Both the position numbers and the translations under genes were made by a program. The notes under the pieces are model-generated. The model ran no database searches. It worked only from the letters and a program-made list of their open reading frames with translations, and had not been told where the DNA came from. Positions 18,202 through 26,947 of a stretch of DNA of 64,000 nucleotides are shown one piece after another (position 1 is the stretch's first letter; every line of letters starts with the position of its first letter). The DNA is from Leptospira paudalimensis (GTDB lineage Bacteria; Spirochaetota; Leptospiria; Leptospirales; Leptospiraceae), in contig NZ_JAMQPR010000001.1 in assembly GCF_026151345.1 (NCBI RefSeq), positions 2,357,176-2,421,175 on the forward strand, given 5' to 3'.

Positions 18202-18607
18202 CCAAGGTCTCACCTTTACTAACCACTTCTCCTTTCTGATTAGACCAAACAATTTTCATTTTAACGGCTTTTATCCTTTCTACTTTTTCAACCACTTCCA
18301 CCAAACAGGTGATTGTATCTCCAAAATAAACTGGTTTTCGAAACTTAGTTGTTGTTTCTAAAGCAACAGTTCCCAGGCCAGGCAACTTCATTCCCAATAC
18401 AGGAGCTAGTAAGGAAGCAGCAAGGCCCCCATGTGCGATTCTTGTTCCAAAACTAGTTGTTTTGGCATATTCCTCGTCCACATGTAAAGGATTAAAATCT
18501 CCACTAATCCCAGCAAAAAGATAAACATCTGTTTCCGAAATTGTTTTTGTAAACGATGCTTTTTCTCCAATTTGGATTTCTGAAAAACGTTTTCCTTGAT
18601 TGTACAT
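18185..18607 (-). CDS. MaoC-like (R)-specific enoyl-CoA hydratase
   Basis: A 140-residue single hot-dog domain. The hydratase-2 motif is clear: GDFNPLHVDEEYA followed by FGTRIAHGGLAASLL, with the catalytic Asp and His. Such enzymes hydrate trans-2-enoyl-CoA to (R)-3-hydroxyacyl-CoA in lipid or polyester metabolism. It heads a minus-strand stretch shared with acyl-CoA dehydrogenase and acyl-CoA ligase genes upstream, although a kinase gene lies between them, so a shared role in fatty-acid turnover is plausible. Confidence 0.9.
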   Translation of the reverse strand: MYNQGKRFSEIQIGEKASFTKTISETDVYLFAGISGDFNPLHVDEEYAKTTSFGTRIAHGGLAASLLAPVLGMKLPGLGTVALETTTKFRKPVYFGDTITCLVEVVEKVERIKAVKMKIVWSNQKGEVVSKGETLVIPPG

Positions 18608-18627
18608 AAAACCTACAACTATGTATA

Positions 18628-19869
18628 TTATTTTGAATTTATTCTTTTAGGCGAAAATGAAAAATGATAAAAGACACCTTGGCCAGGGCTTGAGGAACAT
18701 TCAATCTCTCGCCCATTTAGTTGACTACTCAATGAAAAAATAACTGACAATCCAATGGTTTCTGCTTTTCGATAATCAAAACCAATTGGAAATCCACTTC
18801 CATTATCACGATATTTTAATTCGAATTGACCATTTTCATTTACAATAAATTCAATTTTGATTTGTGCATCTTCTTTTGGAATTTTAAATGCGTGTCTAAA
18901 ACTATTAGTTAACATCTCTGTTATCATAAGTCCCATTGGAATTGCATCTATGATATTAAACTCCATTTTTTGAATATCTAGTTCGATGAGAATATCTGTA
19001 CGCATATACATGAGTTTTATATTTTCAACAAGACTTGTGATATAATCGACAGAACTCAAACCTGATAAGTTTTTACCGCTGTATAATTTTTCATGCACAA
19101 GTGCAATAGCTTTAATTCTAACAATACTTTGTTCTAAAATATCTGCGGTTTCAGGTGGAGAGGAATATACTTGTAATTGCAAAAAGGAAATGATAACAGC
19201 GAGGTTATTTTTAACACGATGGTGGACTTCCGTTAGCAAAGTTTCATTTTCTTTTAAAGATTGCTCCAGTTTGGTCTGATTCTCCATATAACTGGTCATA
19301 TCCGAGATAACTGCTACTGCTTTGTTTGGACTTCCATCTATTGATGGAATGAACAATCGGTGTTCCAATGCCCATTTGATTTTTCCATCTTTCATCTGAA
19401 TCCGATACAATAAACCCGTATGATTTTCCCTTAATTGATTCATCCATATTTGAGTCATACGCGCACGGTCAGCCTCATAAACACGATCTATCAATATTTG
19501 CGGATTCGATAAAATATCGCCAGTTTTGGCATCAAATAACCGGCAGACTTGTTCACTTAAAAAATCAATTTTCCAAGTATCCAAATTGAAGACGATCACT
19601 GCATCTTCAATTCGTTCCAATATAACTTGGAATAATTGATCCGATTCAAACTTCTCGGACAATACTTTTTTTTGGTATTTTAATTCCCGAACTAACAGAA
19701 AATAGATGATAAAGGCTGAGATTGTAACAAATCCCCACCCTTTTAAGCTTTGAATTTCCCTAATATCTTCTGCTGAAAGCGAAAATAAGGAAATTGCATA
19801 ATCAGAGTAATAAATCCACAGATACCCGAAGAACAAATAAAAAATTGCAATCCGGGCAGCTGCTTTCAC
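18628..19869 (-). CDS. Membrane sensor histidine kinase, HisKA_2 type with PAS domain
   Basis: A 413-residue protein with two N-terminal membrane helices (about 5-25 and 46-62). A PAS/PAC domain (about 80-200, ending AVAVISDMTSYMENQ) follows, then the HisKA_2 helix with the phospho-acceptor in TEVHHRVKNNLAVIISFLQLQ, and the ATPase (ITEMLTNSFRHAF, RDNGSGFP, IGLSVIFSLSSQL). HisKA_2 kinases usually signal to separate response regulators. The GTG start at 19869 is 3 bp past the acyl-CoA dehydrogenase stop and has GGAGT upstream, so it is co-transcribed with the lipid genes. Confidence 0.9.
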   Translation of the reverse strand: MKAAARIAIFYLFFGYLWIYYSDYAISLFSLSAEDIREIQSLKGWGFVTISAFIIYFLLVRELKYQKKVLSEKFESDQLFQVILERIEDAVIVFNLDTWKIDFLSEQVCRLFDAKTGDILSNPQILIDRVYEADRARMTQIWMNQLRENHTGLLYRIQMKDGKIKWALEHRLFIPSIDGSPNKAVAVISDMTSYMENQTKLEQSLKENETLLTEVHHRVKNNLAVIISFLQLQVYSSPPETADILEQSIVRIKAIALVHEKLYSGKNLSGLSSVDYITSLVENIKLMYMRTDILIELDIQKMEFNIIDAIPMGLMITEMLTNSFRHAFKIPKEDAQIKIEFIVNENGQFELKYRDNGSGFPIGFDYRKAETIGLSVIFSLSSQLNGREIECSSSPGQGVFYHFSFSPKRINSK

Positions 19870-19872
19870 AAT

Positions 19873-21447
19873 TTAAGCTAACTCCTGAAGAGAAGAAAAC
19901 CTTGTATGAACTGTTTCCTCAATTGAATTTGCTAACTCTCTATAGAGATTCCAAATTTCATTTAGTTCTTTTGTTACGAATTGATTGAGTCGGCTCATGG
20001 ACATTAAATACTTACCCACAAGATAATACGAAAGTAACTTCCGATCTATCATTTTTTCTTCTTTTGGATAAGAATCTATCGTTTTATGAGTGTCAATTTC
20101 AGATAAACATAGGATCACAAAAACCGATAACACATCTGCAAAAGCAAATTCAATGGATTGTTGTTTTTTACGGTTTGGTTCCCCATCCATTATTAGAATG
20201 ATATCAAAAAGTAAATTTTGAATGGAATCAGTTACACTCTGTGGATTTCCAATGGCACTAAATTCTTTTTGGAATTTTTCCTTACCAGGATATAACGAAG
20301 AAATGATTGATCTTTGGATCTCACTTGTTCCACCACCAATCGTTCCCAATTTGACATCACGGTAAAATCTTTCAACAGCATACTCTTTCATGTAACCATA
20401 TCCACCAAACAATTGTACAGTGTCTTTTGCTACGTCTTCAGCGAGTTCAGATGAAATTAATTTACCTAAACTACTTTCAAGTGGTGAAGGAATTCCCCTA
20501 TCTTTTCTCTCTGCTACCCAATAAATCAATCTTCTGGCTGCTTGGATATAAACCCAGTTTCTTACAAGAATATCTCGCATTCCATAAAAACTGGATATCG
20601 ATTTCCCAAATTGGACTCTTTCATTGGCATATCGCATTCCTTTGCGGAAACAGAACTCCATTGCTCCACTTAATCCAGCAACAAAAACAGTTCTTTCCCA
20701 TTCCAAAGTTTCCTTTCCTATCCTCATAAAACCAGTGTTTAATGGTCCAAGAAGGTTTTCTTTTGGAATGATCATATCTTCGAAAACCAGTTCAGCAGTC
20801 ATAGAAGTATGATGGCCTAATTTTTTTAAAACCTTACTCACCTTAAATCCTGGTGTGTTGCTTTCCACGATAAACGCAGAGATTCCCATGGGTCCTCTTC
20901 CTTTTTCGGAAGTTCTTGCCATGACAATAAACACCTGTCCGACAGGACCATTTGTGATAAATGTTTTTGATCCATTTAATTTCCATCCACCTTCCACTTC
21001 TTCTGCTTTTGTTAGAAGGGAAGCTGCATCGGAACCTGACGCTGGTTCTGTGAGAGCAAATCCTGCCATCCATTCACCAGTTGCTAATTTAGTGAGGTAT
21101 TTGGCTTTTTGGGCTTCAGTTCCTTGGAATACAATTGGCATCGTACCAATAACCAAATGGGCAACCCATGATAAACCAATACCTCCATCTAATGAACCAG
21201 AAGCAAATGCATCAGTTGCGATTGAACAAAGCAAACAACTTGCACCTTCACCACCGTATTCTGCTGGTATTGTTAGACCAGTTAAACCTGCTTTCGAAAA
21301 CTCTTTCCAGAGTTCGTCAGACCAAATTTCTTTTTCGTCCCTTTCTTCAGATGATGGGTATACCTTGTCTTCTGAAAATTGAAAGACTGTGTTGTAAAAA
21401 CTTCTTTCCTCATCACCCAGATAAGGATTTAGTTTGGGATTAATCAT
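19873..21447 (-). CDS. Acyl-CoA dehydrogenase
   Basis: A 524-residue FAD enzyme of the acyl-CoA dehydrogenase family: the first 385 or so residues are the normal three-domain core and the last 140 are an extra helical extension. FAD and substrate motifs include GFALTEPASGSDAASL, FITNG and QLFGGYGYMKEY. At the C-terminal site the sequence is TIGGGTSEIQ, where medium-chain enzymes carry the catalytic Glu. The base may instead be the Glu in LEWERTVFVAG, as in the isovaleryl-CoA and long-chain types. It overlaps the acyl-CoA ligase gene by 4 bp. ETF, encoded at the window start, is the expected electron acceptor. Confidence 0.92.
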   Translation of the reverse strand: MINPKLNPYLGDEERSFYNTVFQFSEDKVYPSSEERDEKEIWSDELWKEFSKAGLTGLTIPAEYGGEGASCLLCSIATDAFASGSLDGGIGLSWVAHLVIGTMPIVFQGTEAQKAKYLTKLATGEWMAGFALTEPASGSDAASLLTKAEEVEGGWKLNGSKTFITNGPVGQVFIVMARTSEKGRGPMGISAFIVESNTPGFKVSKVLKKLGHHTSMTAELVFEDMIIPKENLLGPLNTGFMRIGKETLEWERTVFVAGLSGAMEFCFRKGMRYANERVQFGKSISSFYGMRDILVRNWVYIQAARRLIYWVAERKDRGIPSPLESSLGKLISSELAEDVAKDTVQLFGGYGYMKEYAVERFYRDVKLGTIGGGTSEIQRSIISSLYPGKEKFQKEFSAIGNPQSVTDSIQNLLFDIILIMDGEPNRKKQQSIEFAFADVLSVFVILCLSEIDTHKTIDSYPKEEKMIDRKLLSYYLVGKYLMSMSRLNQFVTKELNEIWNLYRELANSIEETVHTRFSSLQELA

Positions 21448-23345
21448 TGGTAAATTCCTTCGATTTGTTTTGTAAATACTTCCGAAATTATATTTCGCTT
21501 CATTTTAAGAGTTCTTGTCATTTCCACATCTGGATCAAATGGCCTTGGCACCACATAGAAATTGTTAGCTGGAATCATTTCAAAAGACTTAAATCCATTA
21601 TCCTTAGATATAATTTTAGAAATCTCCGATCGAAATAGTTCACGAACTTTCGGATTCGAGTTCCATTCAACAGCTTTGTCTTTTGATAAACCCGGAATTT
21701 TTGCTTCAACCGCCTCAAAATTCGGGACAATCAGCGCAGCCAATGTTTTTTTATCATGACCAACTACCATTACTTGATCAATATAAGACGATGTTAACAG
21801 TTTGTCTTCAATTGGGATTGGCTCAACGTTTTCACCACCTATGAGAGCAATGGTATCTTTCGATCTACCAGCAAACACAAGTTCGTTTCGATGTGAAATC
21901 ATCATCAAATCACCAGTGTCAAAAAAACCATCTGAATCAAAAACAACCTGATTGAGTTCAGGTCTTTTATAATAACCCTTTAATATCTGTTTGGATTTAA
22001 TCCAAAGAGTCCCTTTATCTCCTGTTTTTGTTAGGATTTTACCTGTTTCATCTTTTAAACGAATAGAATAACCATCAATTGGTATTCCAACAGTTCCTTT
22101 GGTTGGTTTTGTATTGGATCGAATGGAAACAACAGCAGAAGTTTCTGTCATTCCATAACCTTCTAAAACTTTTAATCCAATGGCGGATAAAAACCCATCC
22201 ACAACACTTGGTAAAGCAGATCCAGCAGAAATACAAATTCGTATCCTTCCACCCAATGCTTTGTGTATGGTCAAAAAAATTTTTATACTGAGTAACTTAA
22301 AAGGAGAGAGAAAAATTAAAATCAATAATGCATAACTACGTTTGCATAACGAAAAGATTATGTTAGGTTTTTTGATTTCAAACTCAAATCCCATAAACAT
22401 CGCATAGAAACGTGCCCATGTAGCACCGACGCTTAAAAAGAAATGGAATAACTTTTCTTTGAATCCACCTTCTTTAGCAACTTTTGCCATAATCCCATTA
22501 TAAACAGATTCCCATATCCTTGGAACGGATGGAAAAATCGTAGGTCGAAAATCACGAAGGTCATCCTTTAGGCTTGTCATATTGGAAACCAAAAAATCTA
22601 AACCAAGGAATATACCTGCATATTCAATTGCTCTTTCAAAGGCATGCCAAGGTGGCAATAAACTAACAGCATTGTCATTTGAATTCATATCCAAACGTGC
22701 AATCGTATTTTGAATGGCTGTGATCCATCCTTTTTGAGACAACATCACACCTTTAGGATTTCCTGTAGTCCCTGAAGTATAAATTAAAGTCGCCAAAGCA
22801 TCTGGATCAATTTGTTTGATTCGATTTTCTAAGTTTTGTTTTCCATTTGTTTTCCAAATTTCTTTTCCCTTTTCCACCAAAGACAAAATAGAATTAGGTC
22901 CAGAAATAAGTTCACCTTGTTCATTTTCCAAAACAAAAATTTGTTTCAAATGAGGAAGTTCACCTAACAAGTCATCGATTCTCTTTTTGTCTTTTGGTTT
23001 TTGAACCACCAAAAACTTTGCTTCAGAATGGTTTAAGATGTATAAAATTTCTTCACGAACGATATCTGTCCCTCTTGGGACTACCACCGCACCAGCCGTT
23101 AAAATCGAAAGATCGGTCCGAAGCCAATTAACGGATGCATCACAAAAAAATCCGATTCGGTCTCCTACCTCAACACCAAGATCGATGAATCCCGAAGTCA
23201 AGTGGTCGACAAACTCTTTCAATTCTCCAAAACTGATCCCAGGAAACTCAGTGGTCGACTTCCGTTTCCGGAACGAAATTTTCGTTGGGAAGGTATTTGC
23301 GACGGATTCCAATGCTTGGTAAAGGATTTGGTAGTTTTGGTTCAT
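21444..23345 (-). CDS. Long-chain fatty acid-CoA ligase (AMP-dependent synthetase)
   Basis: A 633-residue ANL-superfamily enzyme activating a fatty acid via acyl-AMP to acyl-CoA. The P-loop-like motif LIYTSGTTGNPKGVMLSQ, the EGYGMTETSA motif, and FDTGDLMMIS are all present. The catalytic Lys region near the C-terminus is less clear. I chose the ATG at 23345 (AAAGG upstream), since the frame is also open from a GTG at 23405 but the extra residues do not resemble the family. Overlap of 4 bp (ATGA) couples it to the acyl-CoA dehydrogenase. Confidence 0.92.
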   Translation of the reverse strand: MNQNYQILYQALESVANTFPTKISFRKRKSTTEFPGISFGELKEFVDHLTSGFIDLGVEVGDRIGFFCDASVNWLRTDLSILTAGAVVVPRGTDIVREEILYILNHSEAKFLVVQKPKDKKRIDDLLGELPHLKQIFVLENEQGELISGPNSILSLVEKGKEIWKTNGKQNLENRIKQIDPDALATLIYTSGTTGNPKGVMLSQKGWITAIQNTIARLDMNSNDNAVSLLPPWHAFERAIEYAGIFLGLDFLVSNMTSLKDDLRDFRPTIFPSVPRIWESVYNGIMAKVAKEGGFKEKLFHFFLSVGATWARFYAMFMGFEFEIKKPNIIFSLCKRSYALLILIFLSPFKLLSIKIFLTIHKALGGRIRICISAGSALPSVVDGFLSAIGLKVLEGYGMTETSAVVSIRSNTKPTKGTVGIPIDGYSIRLKDETGKILTKTGDKGTLWIKSKQILKGYYKRPELNQVVFDSDGFFDTGDLMMISHRNELVFAGRSKDTIALIGGENVEPIPIEDKLLTSSYIDQVMVVGHDKKTLAALIVPNFEAVEAKIPGLSKDKAVEWNSNPKVRELFRSEISKIISKDNGFKSFEMIPANNFYVVPRPFDPDVEMTRTLKMKRNIISEVFTKQIEGIYQ

Positions 23346-23468
23346 AGGTTTTGCCTTTTTCAGTTCGTTCTTTTTACAGGAAATGTAGGATGGATAAAAA
23401 ATCACTGTTCGTTTTTTGCAAGTTTTTTCTTATTTTTGACAAACTTTTCAGAAAGGTAGGGCATAATT

Positions 23469-24068
23469 ATGTTCTTTTGGATCCATGACGGCCGAATTTC
23501 CCCCAATCCCCCGCAAATCCAACCCAATCGTGTCCCAATGGTCCACCCATCCGGCAAACCTTCAGCACCAGCCATTGGGGAAGGAGAACCAGGAACAACT
23601 CCCACTGGCTCTTTTCTCCACCGAACTCCAGGGGATGTTTACAAAGAATCCTCCCTTCCGACAGAAAAACCTGTTTTTTTCCTCCACGAGATCATGACAA
23701 ATCCCGTTTGGACCAAAACCCAAGACGAAACCATCGAAACTTGCCTCGACTTTATGATGGAGAAAGGAATCCGACACCTTCCTGTTACCAACGAGTCGGG
23801 AAAACTAGTGGGATTTGTTTCTGACAGGGATTTGTTAGACAAAATGAAATCCTATGAAAAGGGAATGCCTGTTTCAGATGCTATGATCAAACGAGTATTA
23901 GTTGGAACTGCAGGTGCAGAAATCAGGCAGGTGACAAAGGTTTTACTTGAAGAAAGAATTGGTTGTTTGCCGATCGTAAATGACGATAATTTACCTATTG
24001 GAATCATCACAAGATCAGATTTACTTCGACTTCTTTTGAAATATCCCAATTTGAGTTTAACGGTTTAA
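23469..24068 (+). CDS. CBS-domain protein
   Basis: A 199-residue protein. Residues 1-70 are proline-rich and probably disordered. Two CBS motifs follow (IMTNPVWTKTQDETIETCLDFM to VGFVSDRDLLDKM, and AMIKRVLVGTAGAEI to IGIITRSDLLRLLLK), forming one Bateman module that typically binds adenosine nucleotides and acts as an energy sensor. There is no catalytic domain, so it may regulate a partner. It precedes the symporter gene by 19 bp and may be co-transcribed with it. Confidence 0.88.
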   Translation: MFFWIHDGRISPNPPQIQPNRVPMVHPSGKPSAPAIGEGEPGTTPTGSFLHRTPGDVYKESSLPTEKPVFFLHEIMTNPVWTKTQDETIETCLDFMMEKGIRHLPVTNESGKLVGFVSDRDLLDKMKSYEKGMPVSDAMIKRVLVGTAGAEIRQVTKVLLEERIGCLPIVNDDNLPIGIITRSDLLRLLLKYPNLSLTV

Positions 24069-24087
24069 TCATTGTAAAAGGAAAATT

Positions 24088-25527
24088 ATGATTTGGGACA
24101 TTTTTGTCATACTGATTTATTTTATCATCGTGTTCTATTTTGGTTTTCACTTTGCAAAGAACACTCAGAAAGAAGATGACTTTTATTTAGCGAAAAAAGA
24201 AATCCATTGGGTGTTTTTGATGTTATCGCTAGTGGCAACTGAAACTTCTAGTTTAACATTTTTAAGTATTCCTTCCTTATCTTACAAAACAGATTTTCGT
24301 TTTTTAGAGATTTCAATTGGGTATATTTTTGGAAGGACTATTGTGGCCTTGTATCTTTTGCCTTCTTATTTTTCAGGCAATACCATCTCAGTTTATGAAT
24401 ATGTAGGGATTCGATTCGGAAAATCCCCTCAAAAAACGATCTCTTTTGTTTTTACGATTTCACGATTACTCGGTGATGGAATCCGTTTGTATGTAAGTTC
24501 CTTACCGATTGCATTTCTTTTGGAACGAATGGGATTTTCTGTATCACCAGAGATACTTGGAATTTTAGCTCTCACAATTCTGAGTATAGTCACCATCATT
24601 TACTCTGTGTTTGGTGGATTTAGAGCCATTGTTTTTACAGATGTCTTACAATGGATCATTTATATTCTTGGTGGGATATTTGCACTTGTATTGATTTTTT
24701 CGCATTTTGGAAGTATCGAGTTTTCAAACGCAATCCAACATTTACAATCTCTAGGAAAATGGAAAGTGTTTGTTTTCGACTATAACCAAACAGGAGATAA
24801 TAGTTATTTCATTCTGTTTGCCATCATCGGAGGAGCTTTTATCTCGATTGGCTCTCATGGAACTGATTTGATGTTAGTCCAAAGAGTGATTGCGACAAAA
24901 AATTTACTCTCTGGTCAAAAGATTTTGATTGGAAGTGGTATCGTTGTTTTCTTTCAATTTTTACTCTTTTTGTGTATTGGATCACTTTTGTTTGTTTTTT
25001 ATAATGGAAAATCCATTCCGCCAGATAAAGTATTTAGTCATTTTATCATCACGGAAGTTCCATCTCCATTCCTTGGGATCCTTGTTGCTGCCATCCTTGC
25101 CAGTGCGATGTCCACTCTCAGTTCCACGATCAATTCTTTATCCCTCACTTGGGCACGGGACTGGGAAATGGACAAGTGGTTTAGTCCAAGAATTTTGTCT
25201 TTGTTCTTTGGGGTTCTTCTCTTTTTTGCAAGCCTCATTCCTTATACACTCGTCGACACTTGGGAGAAAGGAATTTTGGAAATGGGACTCACCATCTTCT
25301 CTTACACACTTGGCCCATCCATCGCTGTATTCTTTTTAGCCAAAGGGAAAAAGGAACTTCCCATCACAGGTTTTCTATTTTCTCTATTGTTTCTCTGCAG
25401 TATCCTCACTACAGTAGGTGTTGGTTTGGTTTGGAAACTTTCCTTTACCCTTCTTGTCCCGATCGGATTTGGCTCTTTACTTAGTTTTGTTTCAATAGGA
25501 AAAATGCTAAAAAAAGTTGACAGATAA
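24088..25527 (+). CDS. Sodium/solute symporter (SSS family)
   Basis: A 479-residue integral membrane protein with about 13 hydrophobic segments. Family hallmarks are the early KEDDFYLAKKEIHW, LVATETSSLTFLSIPS in helix 1-2, YSVFGGFRAIVFTDVLQWI, and GTDLMLVQRVIATKN. SSS transporters use the sodium gradient to import sugars, amino acids, vitamins or organic acids; the substrate here cannot be read from sequence. It precedes the leucine leader by 29 bp, with no obvious terminator between. Confidence 0.9.
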   Translation: MIWDIFVILIYFIIVFYFGFHFAKNTQKEDDFYLAKKEIHWVFLMLSLVATETSSLTFLSIPSLSYKTDFRFLEISIGYIFGRTIVALYLLPSYFSGNTISVYEYVGIRFGKSPQKTISFVFTISRLLGDGIRLYVSSLPIAFLLERMGFSVSPEILGILALTILSIVTIIYSVFGGFRAIVFTDVLQWIIYILGGIFALVLIFSHFGSIEFSNAIQHLQSLGKWKVFVFDYNQTGDNSYFILFAIIGGAFISIGSHGTDLMLVQRVIATKNLLSGQKILIGSGIVVFFQFLLFLCIGSLLFVFYNGKSIPPDKVFSHFIITEVPSPFLGILVAAILASAMSTLSSTINSLSLTWARDWEMDKWFSPRILSLFFGVLLFFASLIPYTLVDTWEKGILEMGLTIFSYTLGPSIAVFFLAKGKKELPITGFLFSLLFLCSILTTVGVGLVWKLSFTLLVPIGFGSLLSFVSIGKMLKKVDR

Positions 25528-25556
25528 TCCATGATTTGTTCGTCTAAAAGTTAACA

Positions 25557-25607
25557 ATGAAATTTTTCGCACACATTCAGCTTCTCCTCCTCCTCGAAAT
25601 CTTATAA
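25557..25607 (+). CDS. Putative leucine leader peptide of an attenuator
   Basis: A 16-codon frame encoding MKFFAHIQLLLLLEIL with a TAA stop. Five consecutive Leu codons (CTT then four CTC, 25581-25595) plus a sixth (TTA, 25602) sit just upstream of a terminator that precedes a 2-isopropylmalate synthase gene. This is the arrangement of classic leader-peptide attenuation, where leucine scarcity stalls the ribosome at the Leu run. The ribosome binding site upstream is weak (AAAAG about 6 bp before ATG). Seen: codons, stop, hairpins, downstream gene. Inferred: function. Confidence 0.78.
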   Translation: MKFFAHIQLLLLLEIL

Positions 25608-25670
25608 TTCGAGGGAGAGAGTGCTATGTGACAAAGCCCACTCCCAACCGGGAAGTGGGCTTTTTTATTT
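25592..25670 (+). promoter_or_regulatory. Leucine attenuator: pause hairpin, possible antiterminator and terminator
   Basis: CCTCGAA (25592-25598) and TTCGAGG (25608-25614) form a perfect 7-bp hairpin whose 5' arm covers the last two CTC codons and the Glu codon, with the stop codon in its loop. The 3' portion (GAGGGAGAGAGTG, 25611-25623) can pair with the 5' arm of the downstream terminator (CACTCCC, 25639-25645), an antiterminator pairing of about five to seven base pairs. A ribosome stalled at the Leu codons would mask the first arm and free the middle segment. The antiterminator is weaker than the two hairpins and is inferred by eye. Confidence 0.6.
25633..25670 (+). terminator. Strong intrinsic terminator between the leucine leader and leuA
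   Basis: AAAGCCCACT (25633-25642) and AGTGGGCTTT (25654-25663) make a perfect 10-bp stem. The loop holds a further CCC/GGG pairing, and the T-run TTTTTTATTT ends at 25670. It lies 43 bp before the leuA start, inside the transcript leader, which points to an attenuator rather than a simple end-of-operon terminator. Confidence 0.9.
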
Positions 25671-25712
25671 GTTCCCCCGGTCGGTAGTGAGATCGCGAAA
25701 TACGGAGGAACC

Positions 25713-26897
25713 ATGAAACCAAAAACCATTCACATCCAAGACGTTACCTTAAGGGACGGAAACCAAGCTTTAAAAAGACCTTGGACACTTAACGAAAAAA
25801 TCGAAGTTTTCGACTTACTAGTAAGTTTAAACGTAGATGGCATTGAAGTGGGATTTCCTTCTTCCAATGAATCCGAATTTTATACCTGCCAAGTTTTGTC
25901 CAAACGAGCACCAAAGGGCAAACCAATTGCTGCCTTGTCGAGAGCCAATGAAAAAGAAATCGCTGTTACATGGGAAGCCATCCAACATGCAGACTCACCT
26001 CGTATGCATATTGTGTATCCTGTTAGTGACTTTTCCATTAAACATGTGTTAAAGATTTCAGAAAAAGAAGTGCTTCAAAAAATTAAATCTTCTGTTTCTT
26101 TTGCACGTTCGATTGTTGGACCCAACCACCAAATCCAATTTTCAGGCGAACATTTTGGTGATGCCATCCAAAACTTCGAATTCACAAAACTTGCATTTAT
26201 GACTGCCATCGAAGCAGGTGCCAATATCATCAACTTGCCAAATACAGTGGAACGTTATCGCCCAATGGTTTTTGTGAATATGGTAAAGGATATTAAGGAA
26301 TCCATTGGAGACAAAGCAATGATTTCCATTCATACACATAACGATTTGGGTATGGCAACAGCTACATCGGTAGAGTCTGTGTATGTTGGTGCAGAACAAA
26401 TAGAGGTGGCTTTGAATGGACTTGGTGAAAGAGCGGGTAACACTAATTTGTATGAAACCGTAATTGCTTTACACCAAAATGGTGAATCTTTGAACATTCA
26501 TTTTGATAGGATTTATCCAACTGCAAAACGAATTTCAGAATTAACGGGAATTCCGATTGGAGAAAAAACTCCTATCATCGGTGAAGACATCTTCTCACAT
26601 AGATCAGGTATCCATCAAGATGGTGTCACCAAAACACTTAACCAATCCAAAGGTGCTTATCGAACCTTTTCACCAGAATTTGTGGGTAGATTTGACAAAG
26701 AAACGATCTCGTTCACTAACCAATCTGGCCACAAAGCCATTGAATTTTTGTTACGCCAAAAAGGGATCGAAGTTTCAAAAGAAGAGATTCACCGTTTGTT
26801 TTCAGTAGCAAAATCAATTTCTTCCAAAGAGAACAATCGAGAGATCACCGAAACAGAGTTAGTGGAACTTAGCAGATCGATTCTCACCTATCAGTGA
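25713..26897 (+). CDS. leuA: 2-isopropylmalate synthase lacking the C-terminal regulatory domain
   Basis: A 394-residue DRE-TIM metallolyase. The N-terminal motif is QDVTLRDGNQAL (residues 9-20), metal ligands are in HTHND (207-211), and later motifs are GLGERAGN and HRSGIHQDG. It most resembles LeuA, which condenses 2-oxoisovalerate with acetyl-CoA as the first committed step to leucine. Citramalate or homocitrate synthase activity is possible. At 394 residues it contains the catalytic barrel and subdomains but has no room for the roughly 120-residue leucine-binding domain that mediates feedback inhibition. The upstream leucine attenuator supports the leucine assignment. The start has GGAGGA upstream. 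Confidence 0.87.
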   Translation: MKPKTIHIQDVTLRDGNQALKRPWTLNEKIEVFDLLVSLNVDGIEVGFPSSNESEFYTCQVLSKRAPKGKPIAALSRANEKEIAVTWEAIQHADSPRMHIVYPVSDFSIKHVLKISEKEVLQKIKSSVSFARSIVGPNHQIQFSGEHFGDAIQNFEFTKLAFMTAIEAGANIINLPNTVERYRPMVFVNMVKDIKESIGDKAMISIHTHNDLGMATATSVESVYVGAEQIEVALNGLGERAGNTNLYETVIALHQNGESLNIHFDRIYPTAKRISELTGIPIGEKTPIIGEDIFSHRSGIHQDGVTKTLNQSKGAYRTFSPEFVGRFDKETISFTNQSGHKAIEFLLRQKGIEVSKEEIHRLFSVAKSISSKENNREITETELVELSRSILTYQ

Positions 26898-26947
26898 ACA
26901 GTGAAGGGTTTTGTCCAGAGAAACTTGAGGCAAATCATCAGGAATCG

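Noticed and set aside
23436..23467. TTGACA...CATAAT as promoter of the CBS-domain gene
   Set aside because: Spacer is 20 bp and the predicted transcript start would fall after the start codon.
25517..25548. TTGACA at 25517 with TCTAAA at 25543 as promoter of the leucine leader
   Set aside because: The 20-bp spacer is too long and the -35 lies in the symporter's last codons; a promoter probably exists here but I cannot place it.
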